64,000 nt of DNA from Mya arenaria (Eukaryota; Mollusca; Bivalvia; Myida; Myidae): positions 33,250,678 through 33,314,677 of the forward strand of contig NC_069123.1 in the NCBI RefSeq assembly GCF_026914265.1. Direction: 5' to 3'. Below, piece after piece: positions 34,919 through 46,661 of this stretch; the stretch's first letter is position 1, and each line of letters starts with the position of its first letter. The position numbers and the translations under genes were made by a program. The notes beneath the pieces are model-generated. The model was not told the origin of the DNA. It saw only the letters and a program-made list of their open reading frames with translations, and made no database searches.

Positions 34919-35273
34919 TTAAAGCTGCACTCTCACAGATTTACCGTTTTTACAACTTTTTTTTGTCTTGGGAAGAGCAAATTTTTGCGGAAATATCTGC
35001 AAACCAATGATAAAAGATTGCTGACAAAAGATCAGATCGCAGATTTGCGTTCGAAAAACATGTTTATGTTTTATGTCTTAAACCGTTACTAACGGTTTAA
35101 GAAAATTGCATAAAACATTATTTTTTGAACTTAAATATAAAAATCTGCGATCTAATTTTTGTAGCAGTCTTAAATCCCTGGTTTCCATGTTTTTTTCACA
35201 AAAATTGGCTCGTTCCAAGACAAAAAATAAAAAAAGTTGTCAAAACCATCAATCTTTGAGAGTGCATCTTTAA
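34919..35273. mobile_element. MITE with TTAA ends, family B, full copy
   Basis: 355 bp. The left arm TTAAAGCTGCACTCTCACAG and the inverted right arm TTAAAGATGCACTCTCAAAG continue to match for about 75 bp (ACAACTTTTTTT, TTGTCTTGG, CAAATTTTTG). A shortened copy lies at 53878-54023. Confidence 0.8.
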
Positions 35274-35597
35274 CGACAGCAAGGATATTTGATAACTATC
35301 ATATCCCAAGCTTGCAAGTTACCAACACAAGACCAACTTTGTTTTATGTAACTGTTTTTATTGAAAATGCCATAAAATATATTAGTACATCAGTTGTACG
35401 AATAATATGCACGGCCGCTAAACGTCAGCTCCACCACTTAACGGTTGTGCAAAGAAAATGAACTGTCGACACTTCTGTGATGCAGCTGTACACTGTGTTT
35501 ACTTCTACAAACGTGAGTGTGATTCAAATTTTATTTGATGCTTTTATAAAACGGACATATTTCGAAAATCAGAGAATGTGATCTTTATCACCTTTAT

Positions 35598-37145
35598 ACT
35601 ACAGAAATATCGAGTGCTATTCCTTACAGAAATGTCGATCGATATTCCTTACAGAAATGTCGTTTAACATCCCTTACAGAAATGTCGATTGATATCCCTT
35701 ACAGAAATGTCGATTGCTATTCTTTACAGAAATGTCGATTGCTATTCTTTACAGAAATGTTGAGTGCTATTCGTTACAGAAATGTGGATGATATCCCTTA
35801 CCGAAATGTCGATTGATATCCCTTACAGAAATGTCGAGTGTTATTCCTTACAGAAATGTCGATTGCTATTTTTAAAATGTCGAGTGCTATCCCTTACAGA
35901 AATGTCGATTGATATCCCTTACAGAAATGTCGAGTGTTATTCCATACAGAAATGTCGATTGCTAATTTGTACAGAAATGTCGATTGCTATTCTTTACAGA
36001 AATGTCAAGTGCTATTCCTTACAGAAATGTCGATTGCTATTCCTTACAGAAATGTGGATGATATCCCTTACAGAAATTTCGATTGCTATTCCTTACAGAA
36101 ATGTCGAGTGCATTTCCTTATAGAAATGTCGAGTGCTATTCCTTACAGAAATGTCGATTGATATTCCTTACAGAAATGTCGATTGTTATTCCTTACAGAA
36201 ATGTCGAGTGCTTTTCCTTACAGAAATGTCGATTGATATTCCTTACAGAAACGTCGATTGTTATTCCTTACAGAAATGGCGATTGATATCCCTTACAGAA
36301 ATGTCGATTGATATCCCTTGCAGAAATGGCGATTGATATCCATTACAGAAATGACGATTGATATTCCTTGCATAAATGTCGGTTGGTATTCCTTACAGAA
36401 ACGTCGATCGATATTCCTTACAGAAATGTCGATTGTATCCCTTATAGAAATGGCGATTGATATCCCTTACAGAAACGTTGATTGATATCCCTTACAGAAA
36501 TGTCGATTGATATCTCTTACAGAAATGGCGATTGATATCCCTTATAGAAATGGCGATTGATATCCCTTACAGAAATGTCGATTGATATCCCTTACAGAAA
36601 TGTCGATTGATATCCCTTACAGAAATGGCGATTGATATCCCTTACAGAAATGTCGATTGATATCCCTTACAGAAATGGCGTTTGATATCCCTTACAGAAA
36701 TGTCGATTGATATTCCTTGCAGAAATGTCGATTGATATTCCTTACAGAAATGTCAAGTGCTATTCCTTACAGAAATGTCGATTGCTATTCTTTACAGAAA
36801 TATCGATTGGTATCCCTTACAGAAATGTCAAGTGCTATTCCTTACAGAAATGTCGATTGCTATTCCTTACAGAAATGTCGAGTGCTATTCCTTACAGAAA
36901 TGTCGAGTGCTTTTCCGTACAGAAATGTCGATTGATATGCCTTACAGGAATGTCGATTGATATTTTTACAGATATGTCGATTGCTATTCCTTACAGAAAT
37001 GTCGATTGATATTTTTTACAGAAATGTTGAGTGCTATTCGTTACAGAAATGTCGATTGATATTCCTTACACAAACGTCGATTGATATCCCTTACAGATAT
37101 GTCGATTGATATTCCTTACAGAAATGTCGAGTGTTACATCTTAGA
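35598..37145. repeat. 25-bp minisatellite, about 60 copies
   Basis: The unit has core TTACAGAAATGTCGATTG followed by ATATCCC or CTATTCC. A 25-base period shifts the frame by one base per copy and the unit has no stop, so all three plus-strand frames stay open for long runs. These frames are a by-product, not genes. Two main subtypes (GATTGATATCC and GAGTGCTATTCC) are interspersed. Confidence 0.92.
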
Positions 37146-37240
37146 GAAATGTAAAGTGTTATATCATTTCTTTATAAGCCGTGTTGGCCGTACAACGATA
37201 TGCTATTTTGATAGTTAGAACTTTTAACTGGTGAATTCTG

Positions 37241-39638
37241 ATGTACGTGAAGTTAGCGGCCTAGCGGCCTAGCGGCCTAGCGGCCTAGCGGCGTGAAGTT
37301 AGCGGCCTAGCGGCCTAGCGGCGTGAAGTTAGCGGCCTAGCGGCCTAGTGGCCTAGCGGCGTGAAGTTAGCGGCCTAGCGGCCTAGCGGCGTGAAGTTAG
37401 CGGCCTAGCGGCCTAGCGGCGTGAAGTTAGCGGCCTAGCGGCCTAGCGGCCTAATATAGTATCTTATTTCAATGTAGGAATATATGCTTTTTCTTATAAA
37501 CAATGATAAATTAAATGTTTTTGTGCACGAAATATCAATTTCAAGCGATTTTCAACAATTTTTTCAAAAAAGTTTATCAAACATTTTTCTATTTAATAGC
37601 ATGCAAACATGCCTGCTCTGCTAACAAACTGATATGTTTGCTGTTTATATGCACCAATCATCACTCTGAAACGATTTTCAACATTTTTTTCAAAGAAGTC
37701 GATCAAGCGATCTAGCGGCCTAGCGGCCTAGCGGCGTGAAGTTAGCGGCCTAGCGGCCTAATATGGTATCTTATTTCAAAGTAGGAATATATGCTTTTTC
37801 TTCTAAACAATGATAAATTAAATGTTTTTGTGCACGAAATATCAATTTCAAGCGATTTTCAACATTTTTTTCAAAAAAGTTTACCAAAATTTTCTATTTT
37901 ATAGCATGCAAACATGTCTGCTCTGCTAACAAACTGATATATTTGCTGTTTATATGCACCAATCATCACTCTGAAACGATTTACAACATTTTTTTCAAAG
38001 AAGTCGATCTAGCGATCTAGCGGCCTAGCGGCGTGAAGTTAGCGGCCTAGCGGCCTAGCGGCCTAATATGGTATCTTATTTCATAGTAGGAATATATGCT
38101 TTTTCTTCTAAATAATAATAAATTAAATGTTTTTGTGCACGAAATATCAATTTCAAGCGATTTTCAACATTTTTTTTCAAAAAAGTCGATCAAACTTCAC
38201 GCCGCTAGGCCGCTAGGCCGCTAGATCGCTTGATCGACTTTTTTGAAAAAAAATGTTGAAAATCGCTTGAAATTGATATTTCGTGCACAAAAACATTTAA
38301 TTTATCATTATTTAGAAGAAAAAAGCATATATTCCTACTTTGAAATAAGATACCATATTAGGCCGCTAGGCCGCTAGGCCGATAGGCCGCTAACTTCACG
38401 CCGCTAGGCCGCTAGGCCGCTAGATCGCTTGATCGACTTCTTTGAAAAAAATGTTGAAAATCGTTTCAGAGTGATGATTGGTGCATATAAACAGCAAATA
38501 TATCGGTTTGTTAGCAGAGCAGACATGTTTGCATGCTATAAAATAGAAAAATGTTTGATAAACTTTTTTGAAAAAAATGTTGAAAATCGCTTGAAATTGA
38601 TATTTCGTGCACAAAAACATTTAATTTATCATTGTTTATAAGAAAGAGCATATATTCCTACTTTGAAATAAGATACAATATTAGGCCGCTAGGCCGCTAA
38701 CTTCACGCCGCTAAGCCGCTAGGCCGCTAGATCGCTTGATCGACTTTTTTGGAAAAAAAATGTTGAAAATCGCTTGAAATTGATATTTCGTGCACAAAAA
38801 CATTTAATTTATCATTATTTAGAAGAAAAAGCATATATTCCTACTATGAAATAAGATATCATATTAGGCCGCTAGGCCGCTAGGCCGCTAACTTCACGCC
38901 GCTAGGCCGCTAGATCGCTAGATCGATTTCTTTGAAAAAAATGTTGTAAATCGTTTCAGAGTGATGATTGGTGCATATAAACAGCAAATATATCAGTTTG
39001 TTAGCAGAGCAGACATGTTTGCATGCTATAAAATAGAAAAATGTTTGATAAACATTTTTGAAAAAAATTGTTGAAAATCGCTTGAAATTGATATTTCGTG
39101 CACAAAAACATTTAATTTATCATTGTTTAGAAGAAAAAGCATATATTCCTACTTTGAAATAAGATACCATATTAGGCCGCTAGGCCGCTAGGCCGCTAAC
39201 TTCACGCCGCTAGGCCGCTAGGCCGCTAGATCGCTTGATTTACTTCTTTGAAATAAATGTTGAAAATCGTTTCAGAGTGATGAATGGTGCATATAAACAG
39301 CAAATATATCAGTTTGTTAGCAGAGCAGACATGTTTGCATGCTATAAAATAGAAAAATGTTTGATAAACTTTTTTGAAAAAAATGTTGAAAATCGCTTGA
39401 AATTGATATTTCGTGCACAAAAACATTTAATTTATCATTGTTTAGAAGAAAAAGCATATATTCCTACTTTGAAATAAGATACTATATTAGGCCGCTAGGC
39501 CGCTAACTTCACGCCGCTAGGCCGCTAGGCCGCTAACTTCACGCCGCTAGGCCGCTAACTTCACGCCGCTAGGCCGCTAGGCCGCTAACTTCACGCCGCT
39601 AGGCCGTTAGGCCGCTAGGCCGCTAACTTCACGTACAT
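37241..39638. mobile_element. Foldback-like element: 2.4-kb palindrome of 8-bp satellite and about 300-bp modules
   Basis: The left arm (37241-38193) and inverted right arm (38230-39638) meet at a 36-base loop. Arms alternate runs of AGCGGCCT with modules containing GTTTTTGTGCACGAAATATC and ATTTCAAGCGATTTTCAACA. Ends are ATGTACGTGAAGTTAGCGG and its inverse. AATTCTG lies beside both ends, a possible target duplication offset by two bases. Left arm is about 0.95 kb, right about 1.4 kb, from different module numbers. No coding remains. Resembles Drosophila foldback elements in design (inference). Confidence 0.78.
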
Positions 39639-39981
39639 TAAATTCTGGTGTAATTAAAACAAACCTTTCTACTATTTCGACATGAAAAATTCACTTGGCG
39701 AAGGGGAGCGTGCGCCCCCACCCGCCCCCGCTCTTCACCTTCTCTAAGCACTAAAAATCGGTATTTTCGGGTAAGACAAATGGAGTCCTTTTCACGGAAA
39801 AACACACGTACCTAACAGATGTGGTCAGCAGTTGTACCATTTACTGTTATTTATGGTACGAAATCGCCCCGATTAGTATTGATCAAATGATACACTGTTG
39901 TTGTTTTTTGTTTGTCCGTTATTCCAGAAGCTTTAAATACAGGTTGAGGATAATATTAAAGTCAACTTATATACAATAGAT

Positions 39982-40060
39982 GTACAGACGAACCCCGTTA
40001 GCTCGAGCCAATCGAGGAAATCGAACCAAGCGAGTTCGAGCCAACGGGATTCGACTGTAC
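39982..40060. repeat. Short palindromic repeat
   Basis: GTACAG, A, CGAACCCCGTTAGCTCGA at the left is mirrored by TCGAGCCAACGGGATTCG, A, CTGTAC at the right, with about 28 bases between. It looks like a minimal inverted-repeat element. Confidence 0.6.
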
Positions 40061-40564
40061 TTTGTATTGAAACAATACAATGATATAGATTATTGGTGAG
40101 AGATTTATTGTAAAGAACATTTTTCGGCCTCATAAACTGTGCATACAATAGAAAGTCGACGTTTCTGTTAAATTACTAATGCAAAACAGATGAAGCTAAA
40201 TTGAACATTGTTTTTATAATCTTTGATTCAGCGATGGAACAGAAATAAATAGTTTCAGTTCATACAATATGGATGCCATTCCGGCAGCAAACAGACAGAT
40301 GACTTTTAGGTCCTAGTTCTCTCTTCCCCTGGGGCCCGGCGCTATACATCCTCAGTGAAAGGCTTCCAAGTTCAATTGTTCCTATTACCCTCATTTAACG
40401 TATGACTTAGCAAAAAACATGACATAAAACCTAAACTACAACAACACATGGCATGGCATCGAACAATAAAACATTCTAACCTAAGATAAGTTATGATTAT
40501 TATTCAAAACTGGTATTCAGCATTAACTGTTCGTTTTTAAAAGCGATAATGTTGGGTAACCTAC

Positions 40565-40789
40565 CTTAAAAAGATTTATTACGGCTATAGAAAACCGCAG
40601 ACAACAATAGCCGGGATCAAATTGTTCGAATTCAAAAGCCTTAAATTTTCTATAGTCTGAAATAGTTTTTGGCGCAATAGATAGAACGACGCCTTTGTTA
40701 TCACAAAACCAATAAACGTCAAAGTGACAACTGGTCGTAACGCCAGTCTGACCCGCCATCATCACTACAACAAAAAACACAATTGCCAT
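40565..40789 (-). CDS. Possible orphan exon with signal-peptide-like start
   Basis: An open frame starts MAIVFFVVVMMAGQTG, hydrophobic like a signal peptide, continues with a cysteine-containing segment (SCHFDVYWFC, then GYCCLRF) and ends at a good donor (TTTAAG|GTAGGT) in phase 0. I found no partner exon downstream and do not recognise the sequence. It abuts a low-complexity repeat, so chance is a real alternative. Confidence 0.22.
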
Positions 40790-40829
40790 CACAATGGTAA
40801 ATGTCACAAAGACATAGCATCGCAACCAT

Positions 40830-41165
40830 AATCACCACCACCACCATAAACAACGCCACCAATAACAACACCACCACCATGAACAACGCCACCTCTAACA
40901 ATACCACCACCATAAACAACACCATCACTAACAACACCACGGCCAAATATCACCATCGGCGCCGCTCCCACAACATTTCTCACCAAACTAACACCCCAAC
41001 AATCGCCGCTAGCACCACCACCACCACATTCAATAGCACCACCAACATAATCGCCATTACAAAAGGAAATTCGTTACCACCACCGCATACAGCAGCGGCA
41101 GCAGTTCTTACATCACAATCACCACAACCACCACCACCACCACCACCACCACAACCACCATCACC
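40830..41165. repeat. CAC/AAC-rich trinucleotide-like region
   Basis: Imperfect ACC, CAC and AAC triplets over about 330 bases. Open frames across it (poly-Thr/Asn on plus, Val/Gly-rich on minus) reflect composition. Confidence 0.85.
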
Positions 41166-41316
41166 ATGCCAACGAAAACAACAACCAAACTTGATAGCCC
41201 ATTAACATCATCAACAACAGAACTCCCACCATCGTATTCACTAAAACAAACATCGACGCCTCCGAAAACACAGCAACCATCGCGACGACTTCAGCCGCAA
41301 ACTTCATCACTTCATT

Positions 41317-41805
41317 CAACCACCGCCACGGCCTCTGTCGCAAACACCTTCACTACATTCAACCACCGCCACGGCCTCTGTCGCAAACACCTTCACTACA
41401 TTCAACCACCGCCACGGTCTCTGTCGCAAACACCATCACTACATTCAACCACCGCCACGGCCTCTGTTGCAAACACCATCACTACATTCAACCACCGCCA
41501 CGGCCTCTGTTGCAAACACCATCACTACATTCAACCACCGCCACGGCCTCTGTTGCAAACACCATCACTACATTCAACCACCGCCACGGCCTCTGTTGCA
41601 AACACCATCACTACATTCAACCACCGCCACGGCCTCTGTTGCAAACACCATCACTACATTCAACCACCGCCACGGCCTCTGTTGCAAACACCATCACTAC
41701 ATTCAACCACCGCCACGGCCTCTGTTGCAAACACCATCACTACATTCAACCACCGCCACGGCCTCTGTTGCAAACACCATCACTACATTCAACCACCGCG
41801 ACCGC
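41317..41805. repeat. 43-bp minisatellite, about 11 copies
   Basis: The unit holds CCACCGCCACGGCCTCTGT, TGCAAACACCATCACTACA and TTCAA. Copies are nearly identical; the first two carry CGCAAACACC and a TTCAC variant. The 214-residue frame at 41166-41810 is produced by this repeat. Confidence 0.92.
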
Positions 41806-41879
41806 TGTAGGGCATCCCGTCTGTCTGATGTAACGAATATGCTTACGAATAATTTCCAGAGCAGTTGATATATTATGGG

Positions 41880-43100
41880 GCGGAAATAAACATGGCTACC
41901 TGAATTTTATTTTAACCTCTTAGTGTGACCTTGACCTCTGCGTGTTTTGTATGCCGTCTTGGTGTGGTAAAAACTTTGACCACATACATTTGTAATCCTT
42001 TATTACAATCGTAACTACTCGGCAATTTCCGGCCAGCCTTTTTCTTTGAATGGTAGCTGAGTGTTGTAGATAGCCGAGATTGATATTTTACCCCCCTAAT
42101 TATAGCACTGAGTCATTAGAGGTACATGTCCGGGACATCCGGGACATCCGCTCTCCACGTCGGCCTGACGTGGTGAACAAGTTAAATTGGGTCAAACGTT
42201 ATGGAGCAGATACAGAAAATGGCTGTCTGACCTTGAACCCCAAAATGGTGTCTTTATTTTGAAGATACCTAGCCTAGACTATGGACAGATCCAGGATTTA
42301 ACAGTAGAGGGGGGTACCTTAGGGGCGTAACCGTTGGACTTGCGCCCCTTCCTCTGAGCCAAAATTGATTTTGTTTAGAGTGTTGGCAGGGGGGTTTGGG
42401 GTATTCCTACAAGAATATTTAAACAATTGCTACTCCGAAATAATGTATTTTCTGCGTATTTTATTACATTTTTCTCCTTTATTGAAATAAGAAGTTAACT
42501 TTGACGATATGCACGTCGTTTGGTGTGGTGAACATTTCGAAATCCTTGTATAGGATAAACAGTAATTGTTGAGAGGATCATGACATTTGACTACTTTGTG
42601 GTGAAACATTTATGGCCGACTATTTTAAAATATTGCAAGCAGTTAAGGAGTGGGTCCTTCCGGAAACATATTACAAAATAAACAATTTCTTAGTTGTAAT
42701 ATGTTTTAACTGTTATACACCACTGTCATTACTATATTTATTTATCTATTGTTCAAGTTCAAAGGCACACAATGTATGTACATAATCCTCGTGATTCTCG
42801 TGCCAAAAAATCGGAAATCACACCTATCGTCTCGCATGGCTAACCTCGACCGTAATTGTGATTTTCTTTATAAAAATCGATATAGAACTAGGCATAACGA
42901 TGTAGTTTCAATTTTCAAGTCGATACATTGAGCAGTTTTCATATTAATGAATTTCATAAAGTGGACGTTCAGAAATTTTGTTTAGTGTATATGCATTCAA
43001 TTATAATGCATTATCGTGTTTAACCTGTTTGAGTTTAATGATTAAAAATATAAGCGATGTCCAATTGGGGAATTCGTGGCCACGTGGCTATCGAAATCCC
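41880..43100. other. Intergenic region, no gene seen
   Basis: Mixed AT-rich DNA. GTGTGACCTTGACCTCTG near 41930 and CATGTCCGGGACATCCGGGA near 42125 look like repeat fragments. No credible exon. Confidence 0.4.
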
Positions 43101-43103
43101 ATT

Positions 43104-43412
43104 TATAATGCACCAGGCAACTGTAACCACGCCCCCCCCCCCCCCCTGGTCCGGGGAATAACGGGGACTTTGACTTTTGTTCCAGCCAACCCCGGCTAAA
43201 ACCCACGAACAAATGGTAAAATCCCTGCTAAATGCCCCCGCGCCCCAGGGACCCTAGGTAAGGCCCATTTCCCGCTGTATTTAAAGCGAAGACAAAACCA
43301 CTGCATTCACCCGGCACTGCGGGGCCACCAGAAAGGTAAAAACACGGCCCATTTCCCCGGCTATCACCGGACCTGGGAGGGGGGCGTGGTTACAATTGAC
43401 TGGTGCATAATA
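43104..43412. mobile_element. MITE with CACGCCCCCC-ended inverted repeats
   Basis: 309 bp. Left end TATAATGCACCAG, GCAACTGTAACCACGCCCCC; inverted right end TATTATGCACCAG, TCAATTGTAACCACGCCCCC. About 34 matching bases. TA at the edges fits a mariner-like target but is not proven. The long C run is in the left arm. Confidence 0.75.
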
Positions 43413-43847
43413 GATTATATCTATTTTGTTTATCTGTACCTAAATCATATGCCTTTCTTTGTTGCTATCATTAAGGTCAAATGAGTTAAACATGACAATG
43501 CATTTAAATTAATTAAAAAAAATTAAATCAACCTATATTTTTGCGTTTTTAAGGTTGCAAAGTCCAGGAAAAGAGACGAAAAAAACACATTTATTTAAAA
43601 TGAAGTTATGACATAAGCCTGAGTGAAATAGCAAAATGTGTTTTTCATATGCTCGAAATAGCATAACTAGGTGGCGGACAAGACGCAATATGGTCTATCC
43701 CGATTACAAATAAACTTATTATCGGAATAACCCATACATTGATTTACGTTGCAAGTGCACTCTCGCTAAGTGTCAAAAACATCTAACTATTTACTACTTT
43801 TATCATTTTACATATCTTTTGGAGACCCTGACTTATATATAGAAATA

Positions 43848-43849
43848 CA

Positions 43850-43926
<77 letters not shown>
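43848..43926. repeat. TA then GA dinucleotide microsatellite
   Basis: A TA run followed directly by a GA run of roughly equal length. Confidence 0.95.
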
Positions 43927-43930
<4 letters not shown>

Positions 43931-44399
43931 ACAGGCCACGTCTGATTTTAAATATACAAATGGGAAAGTATTTTGGAAAATCCTTTGTACTTTCGCAATT
44001 GCTGTTCTCTCCCTTTGCTATATTCTTCGGACCTTAAATTAACTAACTCAAATAATTGTCATCTTTCAATTAAGTTAATCTTAGTCTTAAACAACCCATC
44101 AGATGCCAACCAGCAAATGTGTTAAGTAAAACTAGTTCTCTATTTTAAATTAACAAAAAGCATTACGCAATTTATTTTATATCGTAGGAAAAACACATGA
44201 ATAAGTGATATTTTATATGGAATTTCCAGCGTTTAATTTCTAATCAAGGTGATACAGCGAATAGGTCTTTTAAAGCTTCTGTGTATGAATTTAAAAACAT
44301 ACGGACATATTTTACAATTGCAAAAAAATGTTTGACAAAATTATATATTGGGCACGAGTGTTTTGCTGTTTTAGTAACTGTTTGTTTGCTGCGCATCGA

Positions 44400-45933
44400 A
44401 TGTTTGTTTGCGTGATATGGCTAACTTTGGTTGAAATTATTCGTTGCCATGGTAACACTGAAGTGACGGAACGCTTCCAATGTGGCCGCCATAACTTTTG
44501 TGAACGGCGAGGATATGACACGTGCATCGGCCCACCACTTGTTACGTCGATTGACGACTCCTACTGTTACCCGTGCAGAAGGCTCAAACACACGTGCGGA
44601 AAAACGGATCAACAAGATGGATGTGATATATACTGCAATGGTATGTTGATGTTGTTGTTTTTGTGTTTGAGAGTGCGTGCGTGTGGGGGGGTGCATGCGC
44701 GCGGGTGTGCGTGCGTGTGGTTGTGTGCGTGAGCGCGCGCGCGGGTGTGTGCGCGCGCGTGGTTGTGTGTGCACACGTGTGTACGGGTGTGCGTGCGTGT
44801 GGGTGTGTCCGGTTTTGCGTGCGCCCGCGCGTGTGTTTTTTAATTGAACGAAATTTGTATCGTAAGAGCTTTTCATATTTGGAGTGGGCACTAATAGTTT
44901 GTCTTCTTTCAGAACTACTGCAGCAGAATAGTTCAATGATTCCGGTGCAAAATACTGAACAAGGTAATTATGAAAACTCAATTGTCATGTTCCATTTACT
45001 GTGTTCTTCAATAAATTATTGTATGCATTAACCACTTACCCGTCCCTCCAGCAAAAAACAACAAAACAAACAATTGTAGAAGTGGACTTTTTATATTAAT
45101 ATTGGAGAACAGACACATGGAATGCAATATTTCAGCTTATAATGGCCAACATTTTCATGGGGGGGGGGCACCCTATACCCCACCTTCACCACATTTAATC
45201 AATATAGTTGTCGGTTCGGGAGAGGGGTGCACGCCCAAAGTCGTTCCTCCTCATAACATCAGGTATTGTATTGCAGATGGATCTTCAACCATTGTGATAG
45301 TCGTTGCCATATTAGCATCGGTAGTTGTCACAACACTTCTAGTCATCTCCGTTTGCATGTTAGTGAGGGTGTCACGGCGTCGAGATCATAAGCGTAGAAA
45401 TCCAGAACCGGTTGTGAAGTACAACCCCAACCGTAACCATGACATCGTCGAAAACGAAACCGAGTATGTTTATGCAAAAAGCCATTCCAACTATTTTTAA
45501 ATACTCAGTATAGCTACCTCATCATACGAATGAGAAATGTCATTTGTATTTGAAACAAACATCAATAATATAACTACCTTGCTGCGAACGTAAACTGTTA
45601 TGTCCATGTACATGCATATAGCTTATAGCGATACAATCATGTATTAAACAAGTACAATATTTCAGCGAGACTATGCCGCTAAAAGTAGGAGGGAGCACAA
45701 GCGACTGTTCGGGAAATACCGTGAACATTTCCCAAACAGCACCGGACGACACGAGCGAGCATTCGGCAAATTCCGTGAACATTCGCCTAACACCGGACGA
45801 GACGAGCGAATGTTCGGCAAATTCAATGAACATTGCCCAACCGATCCAAGACCCACAGCCACCGAGACGAAACGTCGTATACGCCCTGAATAACTCTAAT
45901 AAAGATGAACATCATGTCAGGAAAGAAAACTAG
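44400..45933 (+). CDS. TNF-receptor-like single-pass membrane receptor (4 exons)
   Basis: Exons 44400-44640, 44913-44963, 45277-45463 and 45666-45933 join at GT-AG sites in phases 1, 1 and 2; 747 nt, 248 residues. Signal peptide about 1-16 (start MFVCVIWLTL). Cysteines at 28, 34, 42, 56, 59, 66, 75 and 79 form one Cys-rich module; CYPC, six residues, C, eight residues, C, three residues, C resembles the single module of BCMA/TACI/Fn14-type TNF receptors. Membrane helix about 102-126, then RVSRRRDHKRR as the stop-transfer. The tail holds three copies of an about 18-residue unit (TSEHSANSVNI type) and a PDETSE string that fits the TRAF6 consensus P-x-E-x-x-acidic/aromatic. No death domain. Family assignment is inference from cysteine spacing. 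Reading through the third donor gives a shorter tail ending at 45500. An in-frame ATG at 44328 is an alternative start. Confidence 0.7.
44650..44845. repeat. GT/GC alternating low-complexity sequence in receptor intron 1
   Basis: Nearly pure purine-pyrimidine alternation (GTGTGCGTGCG type) directly after the first donor. Such tracts can adopt Z-DNA. The 186-residue minus-strand frame here is its shadow. Confidence 0.85.
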
Positions 45934-45989
45934 TAACAGATGCCTATAGTGACAATCATAGCTGGGGATGCATGGAACTTGTGCCTATG

Positions 45990-46385
45990 CTTTAATAGCT
46001 CATACAGTTGAATGCTGCATAATTATGCTTAACTTTTGGTTGTGATCGACTTATGCTTAGCTTTGAGAAATATTTATCGTGTGCCAATGCTTTACCTACC
46101 GTTATCAACTTATGCTGAACATATGCTTACGCTGAACGTATGCTTACACTTAACTTAAGCTGCATGTATGCTTATGATTAACTTATGGTTTCGCTTACGT
46201 TATGCTTAACTTGTGGCTATGCTTTACTGCGTTTATACTCATTACTTAATTTATGGTTTACCTATCATTATGCTTAGGTATTTTGTATGCTATTTTAAGC
46301 ATAATGATAAGTTAAGCAATTTGATTAACTTGTGTATATGACTTATCAGCCCATGCTTATGCAGCATGTTTAATTAATGATTAAC
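45990..46385. repeat. Degenerate TATGCTTAACTTATGCTT-type repeat
   Basis: The strings TTATGCTTA, TGCTTAACTT and TTATGGTT recur many times with no fixed period. Lies in the probable 3' UTR of the receptor gene. Confidence 0.55.
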
Positions 46386-46459
46386 TTCTACTTTTTTTTT
46401 TTATATGGTTCAAGAAACCAGAATTATTATGAATTTCATGTTAGATGTAATGATTATGT

Positions 46460-46465
46460 AATAAA
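46460..46465 (+). other. Candidate polyadenylation signal of the TNF-receptor-like gene
   Basis: AATAAA about 530 bases after the stop codon on the plus strand. Unproven. Confidence 0.35.
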
Positions 46466-46655
46466 AGGGTGTTGGGTAACATGTATGTGTATTGTTAATG
46501 TCAAGACTATAACATTGCTTAATACATACTTATGAACTAAAAACACAGGACAAGTAGGTATATGTGCATTAATATGAACACTATTACAAAATACCTAGTA
46601 CAGGTCAGTCAACTCAATGAGCTATGTATAAAAAGCCTCATACAAATCAAAACAA

Positions 46656-46661
46656 TTTATT
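46656..46661 (-). other. Candidate polyadenylation signal of the 4E-BP gene
   Basis: AATAAA on the minus strand, about 3.6 kb past the 4E-BP stop codon and about 190 bases beyond the convergent receptor's signal. A shorter 3' UTR is possible. Confidence 0.3.

Noticed and set aside
35764..37009. Overlapping plus-strand frames of 66-119 residues
   Set aside because: All are translations of the stop-free 25-bp minisatellite in different phases; no start context, splice site or family match.
35598..37145. CRISPR array
   Set aside because: Regular repeats, but directly head to tail with no unique spacers, in a eukaryotic setting.
37515..39477. Six frames of 66-80 residues resembling each other
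   Set aside because: Copies of the same non-coding module in the foldback-like element, open by chance on either strand.
41166..41868. 214-, 133- and 107-residue frames
   Set aside because: Produced by the 43-bp minisatellite and CAC-rich sequence.
44421..44981. 186-residue minus-strand frame
   Set aside because: Antisense shadow of the receptor's first two exons and the GT/GC tract; Thr/His/Arg-rich low complexity.
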